A stretch of DNA of 64,000 nucleotides from Trichopria drosophilae (taxonomy: Eukaryota > Arthropoda > Insecta > Hymenoptera > Diapriidae). The notes under the pieces were generated by a model. The model was not told the origin of the DNA and searched no databases. It saw only the letters and a list, made by a program, of their open reading frames with translations. The translations under genes were made by a program, and so were the position numbers. The stretch covers positions 70,699,501-70,763,500 of the forward strand of contig CM059582.1 of NCBI GenBank assembly GCA_030407085.1. The letters run 5' to 3'. Of the stretch, positions 34,720 through 47,049 are shown one piece after another (position 1 is the stretch's first letter; every line of letters starts with the position of its first letter).

Positions 34720-36117
34720 ATGGAAGATCAGCTGCAGATAAAAGCTTACGGTGCAGGGGCCGGATCCCCAGTACCGGCGTCGGGTACGAGTGACCTAGCG
34801 GGCTCTCCGGCGTCGTTATCAGGCAACCGCAGTGTTGTTGGGGTTAGTCACTCGGCCCCAACAGCATTAAATGCTACAAGTGACACTATGTCAGGAAAGG
34901 CGCAAGAGACTGTAAGTTTCGAGCGCCTAGAAAAAAAAATTCAGCTCCTTGTGGAATTTATCCAGGAAAAGAAAAATCTCCACAAGGAGCTCAAGAATAT
35001 GGCCAGAGGCACACTGCGTGCCTTTAGCCATTACGCCAAGGCACGAGAAAGTTCGGGGGCTTCGCAGGCGTCGGTCACCTGCCAGGACGGGGCGAGCCAA
35101 ACGTCGCCCCTATTCCGTTAGCCCCCCGAACGTCCGGAGCGTAAAGGACCCTCGCCGCTGAAGCTGCCAGCGACAAAACGGGTCAGGAAAGAAGCGGATA
35201 AAGAGGAACGCCCCGTACCACCAGCTGCAGAACAACGGCGGCAACCCCAGTCGGAAGACCAGGACTGGGTTACGGTGGTTAGAAACGGCCTAAAGAAGAA
35301 GGCGAAGCAGCTGCAGCAACAACAACTGCAACAGCATCAGCAGCAACAACATCCGCAGGAGCAACGACAGCAACAACAACGGCAGCAGCAGCAGCAGCAG
35401 CAGGGAACGGATATCGGCAAGCGACAGAGGGGGAAGCCGGAATCAAAAGCCGGCCTCCGACCCTTCCGCCCCGATGCCATCAAGATCAAGGCAGCGGACG
35501 GTGCGTCATATGTCGAAATCCTGAAGACCATGAAAGCTGCGCCAGAACTGCAAAAGTTAGGAGAAAGGGTGACCGCCATCAGGCGGACAAAAGCAGGCGA
35601 ACTGCTCATAGAGCTTGCAACGCCTGGCGTGTGCACCCAAGAGCTCCAAGCAGCGGCGACGTTCATCCTAAAAGGGACAGCTGTCGTACAGGCACTGTCC
35701 CATAAGGAAGCCATCACCATCAAGGACATGGACGAGGTCACAACTCGGGAGGAGGTGGCACAGGCCATCATTGAGATGACTTCACCGGAAGCAGTGACCC
35801 CTGAGAATATCAAGCTCAGGGGAGCATATAGCGGAACCCAGGCGGCCAATATCTTGCATCCCGTCGCAGTAGCAAACACACTGCTGCAAAAGGGGAAGCT
35901 TAAAATTGGCTGGGTTGATTGCCGGGTTCGACTGCGCGAGGGACCCCCACGCTGTTACAGGTGCCACGAGAGTGGACATCTGGCAAGGGGTTGTAAGAGC
36001 GCGGTCGATCGCTCGGCGCAGTGCTTCCGGTGTGGCAAGGAGGGCCACAAGATTGAGGACTGCGTAGCCAAACATCGTGCAACGCAGGAGGTTGGAGCAC
36101 AGACCAACAATGGCTAA
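34720..36117 (+). pseudogene. Copy E ORF1, gag-like protein with polyglutamine and one stop
   Basis: It starts at ATG 34720 (MEDQLQIKAY), aligned with the start of D ORF1 (SPASLSGNRS follows in both). The frame is open to 36117 except for one TAG at 35119-35121. A Gln-rich stretch from CAG/CAA repeats lies near 35308-35400 and is absent in D. The conserved domain (SYVEILKTMKAAPEL, IRRTKAGELLIEL, VTTREEVAQAI, RGAYSGTQAANI, GWVDCRVRL) is followed by two CCHC knuckles, CYRCHESGHLARGC and CFRCGKEGHKIEDC; the third cluster of D is missing. Its stop lies 8 nt past the ORF2 start. Confidence 0.88.
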
Positions 36118-39098
36118 GGTGCTCCAAATAAACCTCAATCACTGTGCGGTGGCCCAGGACCTGATGTTTCAACTGGTCAAGGAGGAGAAGGCCGATATCG
36201 CCGTCATCAGCGAGGCTTACCGGGACCTTTGTAAACCGAGCTGGGTGAAGGATTCCACCAGCAAGGCGGCCATCTGCGTGTGTAGGAATCTCCACATATC
36301 CAATAAGATGTCCGATCCCCTGCCCAGCTTCACGTGGGTGGAGGTGGCTGGTATAAGACTATACAGTTGCTACCTTCCTCCCAGTCTTACCATCGACGAG
36401 TTCCAAGGATCCCTGGAGGCCATCGTCGCCAGTGCAAGAACCTCCCGACTCCCATTAGTGATCGGGGGGGTGAATGCATGGGCGACGGAATGGGGTAGCG
36501 AGAAGACCAACCATCGAGGATATGCCCTCATTGAAGCCTTCTCGTTACTGGGGTTGGAGATTGCTAACACGGGGGAAAGCCGACCTACTCCAAGGCCGGC
36601 AAGTCCTCCGTAGTCGACCTGACCTTCGTCGACCCAAAATTGATGGGGGAAGGGTTGGGCTGAAAAGTTAGCGACCGATACACGGGCAGTGACCATCAAG
36701 CCTTGGTGTACCAGCTCCAAGTGACCGGCAGAGCCGTAGGAAAGGTGCAGAGCGCAAGCAAAGAGAGATGGGCACCGGCCACCTTCGATCGGGAAATGTT
36801 CCTCTACAGCTTGGAACAGACGGAGGTGGAGGGAACAGCAGAGGAGATAGCCCGATGCCTCTCCCGAGCGATAACAGCGGCTTGCGATGCCTCTATGGCC
36901 TTGATGTCAAATCCTCGCGGCCGACCCCCAGTTTACTGGTGGAACGAGGAAATCGCAGATATCCGTCAAGAGTGCCTTCGGGCTCGAAGGCTGCACCAGA
37001 GAGCAATCCATAAGCCCCGGTACTACCAACTGGCCGCGGACTATGAAAGAAAGAGAAAGAGGCTCAAGATTGCCATCAAAGCCGCGAAAAGAAAGTGCTG
37101 GCAGGACTTTTGTGAGGAGGTGGACCGCGATCCCTGGGGGCGACCGTATAAAACGGTCATGAACAAGATCGAGCCCAGGGGACCCAACGCACCATCTTGT
37201 CCATCCTTCCTTGGCAAAGTCGTCGGCCATTTATTCCCAGAACAGCGGGAACGGCCGATTGGCACTGGCCTGATGGCAATTGTTGGTGCAGCCGAGCCGC
37301 CAGATGTTACCGAAGTCGAAGTAATGATGGCTGCTAAGAAGATATCCACCCGTAAGGCCCCAGGAATGGATGGGGTACCTGGAATGGCAGTGAAGATCGC
37401 AGCGCTGAATGTACCAACCATCTTCATATTGACATTCAGTGCTTGCCTGAAGGAAGGATGCTTCCCGGCGCAGTGGAAGGAACAGAGGTTGGTGCTGCTG
37501 TCTAAGGAAAACAAACCCCCGGACGACTCATCCTCATTCCGACCGCTCTGCATGCTTGACATCTCCGGGAAGCTATATGAGAGGGTTATCTGTGCCAGAC
37601 TGGAAGCAGCCATCGAAAATGCCGAAGGTCTTTCCGAAAACCAGTTCGGATTTCGGAAGGGGCGCTCAACCATCGATGCAATCGGCCGAGTGAAAGCAAT
37701 AGCCACGGATGCCATCAGTGGCAGCCGAAACACCAGGTGCATGTGTGCCATCATTGCCCTGGATATCCGGAATGCATTCAATTCGGCCAGGTGGGATTGC
37801 ATCATGCAGGCACTCGAAAATCTGAAGGTGCCTCTCTACCTAAGAGAAGCCATCTCAAACTACCTAACAGAACGAAACCTGTATTATGACATTGATGACG
37901 GCAGGCACTCCTACAACATCACGGGAGGCGTGCCACAGGGTTCGGTTCTGGGACCATTGCTCTGGAACGTCTTATATGACGGACTGCTAAGGCAATCCCT
38001 TCCAGACAGGGTGTCCATGGTAACTTTCGCAGACGACCTTGCACTAATCGTCGTCTCGAAGACCATCGACGAGGTGTCATTTAGCGGAGATGAAGCTATC
38101 GAGGTACTAGCTAGGTGGTTGAGCAGCCATGGGTTAGATCTGGCGGCTGAGAAGACGGAGGCGGTGCTCATCTCTCGAACGAAGAAAAGGGTATACGCCA
38201 CCTTCACGGTGGAAGATACGCAGATCAGGGCGGTGGACACTATTAGATATCTTGGAGTCACTCTAGATGCTCGGCTGTCGTTCAAACAACACCTGATGAA
38301 CGCAGGCGTAAAGGCTTTCAAAGTGGCTCGTACGCTCTCCAGCATCATGCCCAATATGGGGGGGGGGGGCCGAAACAGCCGCGACGGACCCTGCTTTCAT
38401 CGGTAGTAAGCTCCGTTATTCTTTACGGGGCACCGATCTGGGCTGATGCCATGAACATCCATAAGAGCTACGGAGCCACCTGCCGGCGGGCTTATAGAAC
38501 AGCCGCCCTAAGAGTGGCCCGTGCCTACCGTTCTGTATCGGACATCGCTCTCTCGGTGGTCGCGGGACTCCCTCCCATAGACCTTCTTGCTATGGAGAGG
38601 GCAGCAGTACACCGCGAAGGCAGGTGTATAAAGCAGGATATCGCCGACCAGGAGCCGAACCACGACAAATGGTCCATGAGGACCATAGAAGAGTGGCAAA
38701 AAAGATGGGATTCAGCGGATTCGGGGCGGTGGACCCACTGCTTCATCCCAGATGTAGCAAAGTGGACGGGCAGACAACACGGATACACCACCTTTCATCT
38801 CACCCAGGTGCTCACCGGGCACGGCTGCTTTCGCAGCTACTTACATCGTTTCCGCATTTATCAAAGTGCGGAGTGCCCGGCATGCCCTGGTGTCGACGAA
38901 GACGTGGCCCATGTCCTCTTCCACTGCCCGAGATTTGCAGCGGAACGGGAACAGTTCCGGATCTCGGTAGGAGGACCACTAACACCTGAGGGCATTGGGG
39001 AATGTCTGCTCGCCTCACAGGAGGGATGGGACGCGGTGGTCATCATCGCCACCTCCATCATCGATAGGCTGAATGCCATCAGAAGAGAAGAAGACTGA
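36110..39098 (+). pseudogene. Copy E ORF2, endonuclease-reverse transcriptase
   Basis: It starts at ATG 36110 (MAKVLQINLNHCAVAQ). Endonuclease: IAVISEAYRDL, then IGGVNAWATEWGS, where D has GDFNARATDWGS, so two usually critical residues (D, F) are altered. A frameshift near 36578 precedes SSVVDLTFVDP, and a TGA at 36661-36663 replaces a probable Trp. RT: SSFRPLCMLDISGKLYE, motif A LDIRNAFNSARW, motif B GGVPQGSVLGPLLWN, motif C FADDLAL, intact. A frameshift in a 12-G run (38358-38369) shifts into the C-terminal part with CPACPGVDEDVAHVLFHC. Inactive as it stands. Confidence 0.9.
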
Positions 39099-39167
39099 AG
39101 AGGCAACAACATCGCCCAGACTTGAAGAGCCAAAACATCGGCAGAGGGCCTACTGAGGCAAAGACTG

Positions 39168-39208
39168 CCCCCCTCGAAGTAATGCCTTGCGGCGGTTTCC
39201 GAGGGGGG
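39168..39208 (+). other. Conserved 3'-UTR hairpin, copy E
   Basis: CCCCCCTCG at 39168-39176 pairs perfectly with CGAGGGGGG at 39200-39208 around AAGTAATGCCTTGCGGCGGT. This is the longest of the five stems. Confidence 0.85.
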
Positions 39209-39340
39209 AATCACAGTCTGAGCGGAGGTGGTTTTAGCGGGTGGGAGCCCCGTACTCCTGCTGGTACCGGCTGGAAGGGATGGCTGGTAGAGCTTTCCGT
39301 CGTCGCTTCGGAAAAAAACACACACACACACACACACACA

Positions 39341-39703
39341 CAGGGTCATCGAAAAGTAACGGACCCCCCTAATATCTTCAGTTAGAATGCACTTAGGGAG
39401 TTCAAGCGGGGAGTAAGATGATGACCTTGACTTTGACCTTGACCATGTCCTTCAAGGTCATTTCAAGGTCAATCTTATTTTTTTCAATAGAATCCCCTAG
39501 ATTTTATTACATATTCTTATAGCTTATCTCGAGAGCTTTCCAAAACACTATAATAAAATATTTTTTTATTAAGTACTTTTTGAGTTATAAAGGTTTGAAG
39601 TTAACAATTTGTTAAGTGGTGTGCGAGTCCGACCAGTTAAGGCAAGAGTGGTGTGCGAGTCCGACCATTGTTAACTTCAAACCTTTATAACTCAAAAAGT
39701 ACT
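39341..39703. mobile_element. CAGGGTCATCG-type element, one end plus internal hairpin
   Basis: It begins CAGGGTCATCGAAAAGTAAC, directly after the CA tract of copy E. The same start recurs at 63972. It contains four TCAAGGTCA/TGACCTTGA sites at 39422-39471 and an inverted pair of about 38 bp (near 39571 and 39664) around a duplicated GTGGTGTGCGAGTCCGACCA. The opposite terminal repeat is not found, so the element is probably truncated where the R4-like relic begins. Confidence 0.6.
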
Positions 39704-39704
39704 A

Positions 39705-41840
39705 TAGGCTTCTTCGGCGCTAAGGTGGCGGATGACATTTCCGTTGACGAGCTCCATATCGTTGTTATGGGAGCCTGACCTTCCTCTGTGCAAATGAACG
39801 ACTGCACACTTGTCCAATCCGAATTCAATGCCGATATCTCTCGTGTATATGAGGGCGATGTTCAGAGATCGATGTAATTGATCTTCGCCTGATGCGTATA
39901 ATTTGCGAAAAAATCGTCCATATAGAAAAGATGGGTGATCTTATGTACACGTTCACCAGGCGGTCCACACTTGTACCCTTGAGATTTCCGGAGAGCAACG
40001 GATAGAGGCAATAGTGAGATGCAGAAGAGCAGAGGACTCAGAGAATCTCCCTGATAGACACATCTTTGGAATTGAACCAGTCTAGACATGGTTCGACGCT
40101 TGCCCGATGTCATTACAACGCGTGTTTTCCAAAGAGGCATCAGGTCATCTACAATTCTTACTATGTTTGGGAGACATGGAGGCGTTTGAGCAACAAGCTT
40201 AAAAGCTCGTGCGATGTTGAGTCATACGCCTTCATGTAATCCAGCCAGGCTATCGATAGGTTACGCTTGTACTGGACTGCGTCCTGACAAACACACCTGT
40301 CGATAAGCAAGTTGTCCTTGCAGCCGGTTACACCCATTTTGCAGCCTCGTTGTTCTACTATCCGTTGCCACACCGGTTTCACGGATTTCTCAAATCGTTC
40401 GTTCAAGATGTTAGTGAACAATTTGTATAACGTATTGAGACACGTTATCGGTCTATGGTTTCTCGGATCGGACAAGTCTCCCGCTTTTGGGATCAGTGTC
40501 GTTCGGCCCTCCACCAACCAGTGCGGAATGGGTTGGTCTCCATTTATATAAGAGGTGAATATTCGGGCTAGGTGTTGATGGACAGAAGTGAACTTCTTCC
40601 ACCAATAGTTATTAATTCCATCCCAGCCCGGCGAGGAGAAATTCCTCGCTCCTGTGATGGCATTTTTCACCTCTAAAGCACTGACGGGTGGGCAATCTTC
40701 ACTTTGTTGTGTGACTTCGTCGCACAACTCGGTGAAGATTTCAATACCTGGAGTGTCTGCATTAAGCCTAGATGTTCTCTCGTAGATGCTCCCCCAGAAT
40801 TCCTCAACTGCGGCCATCGACGGAAACTCGCTTGAGGCTGCGATACGATGTTTGAAGAGGTTGGAAGGACTCGTCCAAAATATTGAGTTTTGTCGAATTC
40901 CTTCTTCCCGTCTTTGCAGCCTCTTTTTGGCATCGGCCAAAACCCGAATTTTATCCGCTAAACTTTGCTTGATGTTGAGCAACTTCAGCTTGTTCAGTGT
41001 GTGATAGTATGTTCGCAGTTGTTGTGCGAACTTCTTGACTTTAGCCGTAAATGAACGACCAGATGTTAAATAGTCGATCACACCCTGAATTCGGGAAGCG
41101 AGTTTCCGTGTCAGTCGAATCTTACCGTTCAATTGAGACATGCGTTTTGTAATCTGCCGACTCCCCGATATCCGTGTCAGATTTCGCGGAGTCGCCAGAT
41201 CACTTGCAGCCTCTTAAACGGCACAATTGACTTGCCACAGGTCGCAGTCATCTGGAAGAGCATCCAGAAGTAGGCTATTTGCTCTGTCTAATTCTCGTTG
41301 TTTAGGCAAAATTTTTGTTGTCAAATTCCGCCTAAACACGAGTGTCGTGCTTTCATAATGTGGAGCATCTCTCTCTGCACCGCGTACGGGCTCCGTTGTT
41401 ATTGCCCGCACATCCGGTACCGGTTGACAGCTGGGAACAACGAAACCTGTCCGCTTCAGATAGGCCACATAATCTCTCAGTTGTTGTTGAGAAAAGCGAT
41501 CTGCCAGATCGGGATGTATTACTGCAAACCGACTGTGCATTCGCGCCATGTAGCCTCTCTGTTGCGGACAGCTCTCCTCGTAGCAGCGCATTAGATCTTG
41601 CCTGAGATCTTCCGTCCACTGATATCGTCCGTGAGCATTCGTTTGTCGCTGTCCCGGGACACCTGTTTCGGCTCCTCCACCTCGGGACTGGGCTGCATCC
41701 GAAGCAGCCCGATGGTCAGGAGCCCTGCGCGTTGTACTTCGTCTAACCGCAAATACAGGCAGTTGGCCCTACTCCCCGTTGTTATGCCTCTCTCGTTTGT
41801 CTCTTACCTCGTCATTCACTGGGGTTGGTTACCCAATCTC
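39705..41840 (-). pseudogene. R4/Dong-like non-LTR retrotransposon relic
   Basis: The minus strand encodes WTEDLRQDLMRCYEES, then RGYMARMHSRF and QQQLRDYVAYL, an N-terminal region of the type seen in R4/Dong-like elements. RT follows with SSPGWDGINNYWWKKF, GRTTLIPKAGD, RNHRPITCLNTLYKLFT, motif A WLDYMKAYDSTSH, motif B YQGDSLSPLLFCISLLPLS and motif C FYMDDFF. The RT Asp residues are present. One TAA at 41214-41216 interrupts the frame and a frameshift lies near 40172. The restriction-type endonuclease expected after the RT is missing: the relic stops near 39705 at a fold-back. It lies in an intron of the THAP-type gene, opposite strand. Confidence 0.8.
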
Positions 41841-41980
41841 TGGCAAGGTTGCTAAGAGTCCAGGGCCCACCGGCTTTAATAAGCACACGTGGAGGTGAGA
41901 GTAGGCCATTTGGGAAGATCGGCTAAGATGTGGCGTTTTGCATAGCCGCATTGTGTTACGCATCATTCCCTTTGGGCCCC

Positions 41981-42563
41981 TTGAAGTGCTTCAAAAAAAG
42001 TTGTTAGATTACATAAATTATATACATTTTTAAACATTACAAATGCCATATGATGCATACCGATAAATTGTCTATTTTGCTTTGTGGCGTTTCACATGAA
42101 TTATTATTATTGTTATTGTTGTTGTTATTGTTATTATTATTATTTTAATAATAACTTTAACAACAACATTGGTTTCTTATGTCGCTCAATCTGTCCGAAA
42201 AATGAGAAATTTTTTTGCTCAAATCTCTACCAGATTAGCGTGAAATGTCACTGCAACCACGCCTCAAACCATTATTATTATTATTATTATTACTATGTGG
42301 TTTGCACTATTTTGAAATTATATATAAATGTAGGCTTCGAACGAAAAGCAGAATTTCGATGAACGAACGATTTCCTCTACAGTTAACAGTCCTAAAATGC
42401 AGGACTGGGCGAACACGTAGAACAAAAATTCATGTGAAACGCCACAAAGCAAAATAGACAATTTATCGATATGCATCATTTTGATACAATCATATGGCAT
42501 TTGTAATGTTTAAAAATGTATATAATTTATGTAATCTAACAAGTTTTTTTGAAGCACTTCAAG
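41981..42563. mobile_element. Fold-back element enclosing a partial THAP-gene exon copy
   Basis: The left arm (about 41981-42100) and right arm (about 42430-42563) are inverted copies starting CTTGAAGTGCTTCAAAAAAA and ending in its complement. The interior has (TTA)n/(ATT)n runs and, at 42332-42369, a segment starting AGGCTTCGAACGAAAAGCAG that closely matches the start of exon 29225. A splice-like TAG precedes it as in the real exon, but the match ends after about 38 bases and the frame runs to a stop at 42417-42419. Confidence 0.7.
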
Positions 42564-42986
42564 ATTTTATAAAATAAAATAATAGTCAAAAACATAATAT
42601 ACATTTCGATTCTGATTTGAATACTCGTCAGTTATAAAATATGATATTTTTATTTTTAAATTTTGAATTAAAAAATGTAAATGTCAGATTTTAGCGCTGA
42701 CGATAATTTTAAATATAATTTTATTGTAATGATGTATAAAGTATTCAAAAATATGATATAGATCTTACAGTAAACTCAAGATATTCTCATTTAAATATTA
42801 ACACATTGTAAAAAATATTTTGAAGCGTTTTAAATTAATGGAAAAACTTTTAAAAATGTCGACTACGACCATGGTTAAGCGACTTAAAATTGTGCTACGT
42901 TGCTTAAAAATAATGCAATATTTATTAAAACTACAGTTTATTTGTATTTTTTATAGCAATATATCGTATCACATCATATGTTTCAG
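42564..42986. other. Intron sequence of the THAP-type gene
   Basis: AT-rich DNA with no coding motif. It ends with a pyrimidine-poor but plausible acceptor, ATGTTTCAG, before exon 42987. Confidence 0.5.
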
Positions 42987-43886
42987 AGGTGTCAAGAACT
43001 AATTACTTGTAGTAAAACAATATTAACTCTCAAAGAAATAGCAAGTAATACAAAGATTCCAGAGAGTTGGACAAAGACCTACGACAGAATAGGCAATGTA
43101 GTGTATTTTTTGGTAACCGTGTGCAAAAAAATAATGGATGAACGCAAAATCTTGATACTCAAGGAGGTAATTGTGACAGACGAATTGAAAGTTTACTGCA
43201 ATATTGTTGGTCCTTCTTATAAAAAAATAAGAGAAAATGTTATCCACCGCATTGAACAAATACAAGATATTGTAAATGAATTCGATAAACATCGTATTTG
43301 TCCTGGACTTCCAATGAAAGAGTCGTTGAGTAGTAAAGTTGCAAGTCAAGATACTAATTTGAAAATAATGAGGCACATAAAATGCAAACTCGTCTTATCA
43401 GAGAGAAAAAAGTTTTGCGAATATTGTACTAAATTGCACAACACCTTACGGCGAAAGAATTTAAGACAAAAAAAAAATTTGAAATGCATTCGACAACGAC
43501 TACCGCATAATCCAACAAAGGACGATCTCAATAAATTAAAACACAAGGCAACACTTGCTTGTAGAGCAAAAAAGAGAGCAACCGCGAGAGCAACGAAAAC
43601 GATAAAAGAAATGAAAGCGGAATTTTTAAACAAAAAAAAAGGAATTAGAAATAATGAACGACAAGCAAGTCACGCAATTACTGATAAGCCGCAAAGTTCC
43701 AAAGACGGAAATTGATGTCGTTAAAGAAATTCTCAAAACGTCAAGATCTAAAAATTCTAAAGGTCGAAGATACTCTGAAAATTGGATAATGCTATGCTTA
43801 TTAATGCACATGCAATCCCCGCGAGGTTACCGAGTTATTCGTGAACACTGTATCCTGCCTGTTCCAAGAGTTCGAACAATTCGAAG
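42987..43886 (+). CDS. P-type transposase exon: coiled-coil and start of catalytic core
   Basis: It begins RCQELITCSKTIL after TTTCAG and passes a conserved-looking helical region (KICPGLPMK-type, EKLHNTLRRKNLRQ-type). It ends with GRRYSENWIMLCLLMHMQS, RGYRVI and LPVPRVRTIRR, the hallmark entry into the P-element catalytic core. The donor is AG|GTAAAT. The first 660 bases are in one frame and the rest in another; the switch coincides with nine A's at about 43632-43640. The length modulo three agrees with one extra base there. This may be a real frameshift or a sequencing error. Confidence 0.8.
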
Positions 43887-43957
43887 GTAAATACGGTATT
43901 CCTGAGGAATAAACGTAACTACAGCATGTCACATCAATAACCGATTATACTTTTCAG

Positions 43958-44548
43958 ATATTTGTCTGGCATACAAACGAAATGTGGGTTCGACCCACAC
44001 TTTTTTAGAATATTAAAAATGCATGTGCAAACAAAAAATGACCGATATAAGCATGGAGCTATCCTCATAGATGAGATGTTCACAAGGAAAAGTGTGCATG
44101 TGAAATCGAAAAATTTAACATACAGTGGATTTGTCGATTTGGAGAAAATGGCCCAGTAGGTACCACTTTAAATGATAAAGCTGACCACATGCTGATCTTT
44201 ATGTATCAATCACTAACCGAAGATTCAACGCAAACATTTGGAGTATTCGCTTCGAAAGGGCCCGTTGCTGGCGACGTAATAGCAAAACTCATCGTTAAGG
44301 CTATAATACTCCTTGAAGATATTGGTCTAAAAATTCATGCTGCAATAAGCGATGGAGCTTCAACAAATAGAAAATTTTGGAAATGCATGTGCATTAGTGG
44401 GAAGTTAGGAAGGGCAAAATGCTTTTTCACGCATCCAACTAATGAAAAGCGAAAAGTATTTGCGTTTTCAGATACCCTTCATTTAATGAAGACAATTCGC
44501 AATCGTTGGTATAACCGATTAAATCTTAGGGCACAACATTTATTATAT
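43958..44548 (+). CDS. P-type transposase exon: RNase H-like catalytic core
   Basis: It follows TTTTCAG and completes the split Arg codon, giving RRYLSGIQTKCGF. Then GAILIDEMFTRKSV contains the first likely catalytic Asp, LTYSGFVDL follows, and after a one-base frameshift ADHMLIFMYQSL, TFGVFASKGPVAGD, ISDGASTNRKFW (second likely Asp) and FSDTLHLMKTIRNR. The frameshift is in a T-run near 44135 where VDFGENGP would be expected; the exon is one base short of the right phase, consistent with a single deletion. It ends HLLY before GTACTA. Confidence 0.82.
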
Positions 44549-44625
44549 GTACTATAATTCTCTTAAAATATTTTACTCAGTGTACTGTTTTTAAAGGTTT
44601 CATCGTGTCTATATTTTTTGCGCAG

Positions 44626-44784
44626 ATGGATCCAGCCGAACCTTTAATACGATGGGATTATATCCGGAATTTTTGCAATAAGGACAAAATATTACCAGCG
44701 AATATGCGTCTTTGTCCTAAGTTGACAGAGAATCATATTTCCTTAACAAACATGTCAAAAATGAGGGTCGGCTTAGCTGTGCAA
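44626..44784 (+). CDS. P-type transposase exon: entry to GTP-binding insertion domain
   Basis: A 53-codon phase-0 exon after TTTGCGCAG, reading MDPAEPLIRWDYIRNFCNK, MRLCPKLTENHI and MSKMRVGLAVQ before GTAAGA. The RLCPKLT-x-x-HI and KMRVGLA-x-Q motifs are characteristic of P-element transposases. The reading frame is intact. Confidence 0.85.
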
Positions 44785-46368
44785 GTAAGACAAAACATGA
44801 AATAGTCCCCAAATTTTTATTAATAATTTAAGATATGAGGTCCTAATAGTGAACTATAAAATAGCCCTTATTAATAACTATTATTGCCTCGGTGTGCAAA
44901 GAGAAATTTTGAAAATTGAAAAAGAAATATGCAAGCACTGTATTATTCTGTTTCCAGAATTTCTCATTAAAGTTAATGTAGGGAGGGGGGGGGGCGGAAT
45001 TCGATGAAAAAATAACTATTCCAAGAATTTAGCTGGACTCTCCTGTTAGTGCGATGTATCTGAGAAAATGTATTTCTGTTGTACATATTTTCAAGAAAAT
45101 TGAGTGAAATTTTTAAGTCACAATATTAAAAATGTCAGCCACGGTAGGCAATTTACGGAGACGCCTCGAAAATAAAAGCTTTGCGGTGAACATCAGAACT
45201 CATCACTGGATCATCTGAAATCCAAAAAGGATTTTTTTTAATTAGTTAACGAGTGTCCCGAAGTAATACCGTCGAGATGTAATTTTTTTTATTGAGTTTT
45301 AAATGTTTTGGGACTCCAGCAAAAAAAAATCGATTGAAAAAGATTCAGATTTTGAATTCTTTCCAATCTATCTGAATTAGATTTCTGAATCCCAGAAAAA
45401 TATTTCGCGAATGATTCTCAATATGTATATGTATCGAGATTTAATTATATCTTAGTTCAGGATTCTTTTACAGAAATAATGTAGTCTTTATTTTGGAAAC
45501 GAAATTTCGTTTAACTATACGACGTAGCATTCCAATATGTTTGTATACGATTAATTATAGACGAAATCTCTCGGAACCAAAAAGTTACACATGTGCTTAC
45601 ATAACCTCTCTTTTTTTGACATGAATTCAAAAGTATATTAAGCCTGGAGAGAGTATCCCGGATTATTCACGGAAGTAATTTTAAATACATCTACATACAT
45701 TCAAAAAAATTCTGAATATAGAAAGATTGAAGAAGGTTCAAATATGGAATTCAAACATCGATTATGAAATTAATATCAATACATGTCAATCAATTTTCGG
45801 AGAGCTTGAACAAAAAAGTACGATTTTTGCTAAAAAAAATCCGGATATTTTCCATTGTGTCACAAAAGCTGGACAAAAAAAAAAAGAAAAACTCCACGGT
45901 GCTACCTCGCCATATACATGTGTGGAATAAGTGTACCAAATATCAAAAGGCTCGGTTCAGTAGATTTTGGGCTGAAGTGTTCTCCAGCTTCAAAAATACC
46001 AAGTGAAGTAGGAAAATCGATTTAAAGGTTGGAAATTAAAAATCACCAAGTTCTTCGTCAGTTCTTACCGATATCTTCTTCTAATATCGATATAGGATGA
46101 ATATCGAGTCTTATGCTGTATTGGAAATAGCTTCTGTTTGTCCTCTGTGATATCTTTTCTTATCTTCTTCTTTGCTCGCCTCAACAGCTTTTTCCTCCGC
46201 TCAGGTTTACGAAACTGGTCGGAGCAATAACACTTAACATATCTTCGGCTACGTAACTCGAATTGTCTTCAAATTTTCACAGAATATTCTTGAAACATTG
46301 TAGTTTCGAAAATGGTTTTTAAAATTTCGTCTACAAAATTTCGACAAATAGCGTAACCCCTCTCCCTC

Positions 46369-46997
46369 TTAACCCTTTGCGTCACAGTGGGACATACGTC
46401 GTCCCACCAACATTTGCATAGATTTTAATGTTTTTCTCGCGTAATTTAAGACTTATTTTGATAAAATCTTTTTCTGTTACTTATGTAGATCCTAAGAATT
46501 AGTAAAAAAAAGTTGTTTCTCCTTTATTGCTAATAACATAATTGTTATTAAAAAAAAAACGTTTAAAAAATGCGTTTTTTTCCGAATAAATGCATTTTTA
46601 AGAAAAGTATCCAATTTTTTTTTCTGAAAAAATTTTCATAAAGGATTTTGGGGTCGCTGATTACGAATCCGCGGTCAGTTTTGGAAAATTCACAATGGCG
46701 GATCCAATATGGCGGACAAACATTTTAAATATAACTGTCTTTAGACAAAATTTGTTACTCGGGGGTTTTCGGGGTCGCTGATTACCATTCCGAGGTTACT
46801 TTTGTGAAATTGCAAAAAATCCCCGAGTAACAAATTTTGTTCAAATGCAGTTATATTTAAAATTGTTTATCCGCCATATTGGATTCGCCATTTTGAACTT
46901 CACAAAACTAACCTCAGATCAGCGACCCCGAAAACCCCCGAGTAACAATTTTCAGCTAAATTGGACAAAAGGAAAAATGCGTGACTCAAAGGGTTAA
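46369..46997. mobile_element. TTAA-flanked MITE (piggyBac-like ends)
   Basis: The ends read TTAACCCTTTGCGTCAC and GTGACTCAAAGGGTTAA, so TTAA is the target duplication and CCCTTTG the terminal repeat, as in piggyBac-related elements. The interior is itself an inverted repeat with GGGGTCGCTGATTACGA-type and TATGGCGGA-type blocks. 629 bp, non-coding. A diverged relative with TTAACC/GGGTTAA ends lies in both Polinton arms. Confidence 0.8.
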
Positions 46998-47049
46998 GGT
47001 AGTCGTTTCCTGGGGCATTATATGTTTGACAAAAATATTTCATATAACT

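Larger units (their letters stand above)
34572..39317 (+). mobile_element. Microsatellite-targeted R1-clade retrotransposon, copy E
   Basis: It has the same organisation as D with a diverged protein sequence, so a related family rather than a recent duplicate. 5' leader shared with D, ORF1 with one stop, ORF2 with two frameshifts and one stop, and a 3' UTR hairpin with a perfect 9-bp stem. It ends at a (CA)n tract at 39318-39340 that abuts a CAGGGT-type MITE end. Head-to-tail with D in one CA site. Confidence 0.9.

Noticed and set aside
35337..35879. Long antisense ORFs in copies D and E (for example 35337-35879, 37041-37805)
   Set aside because: They are shadows of the gag and RT coding frames, with Cys-rich translations of the CAG repeats.
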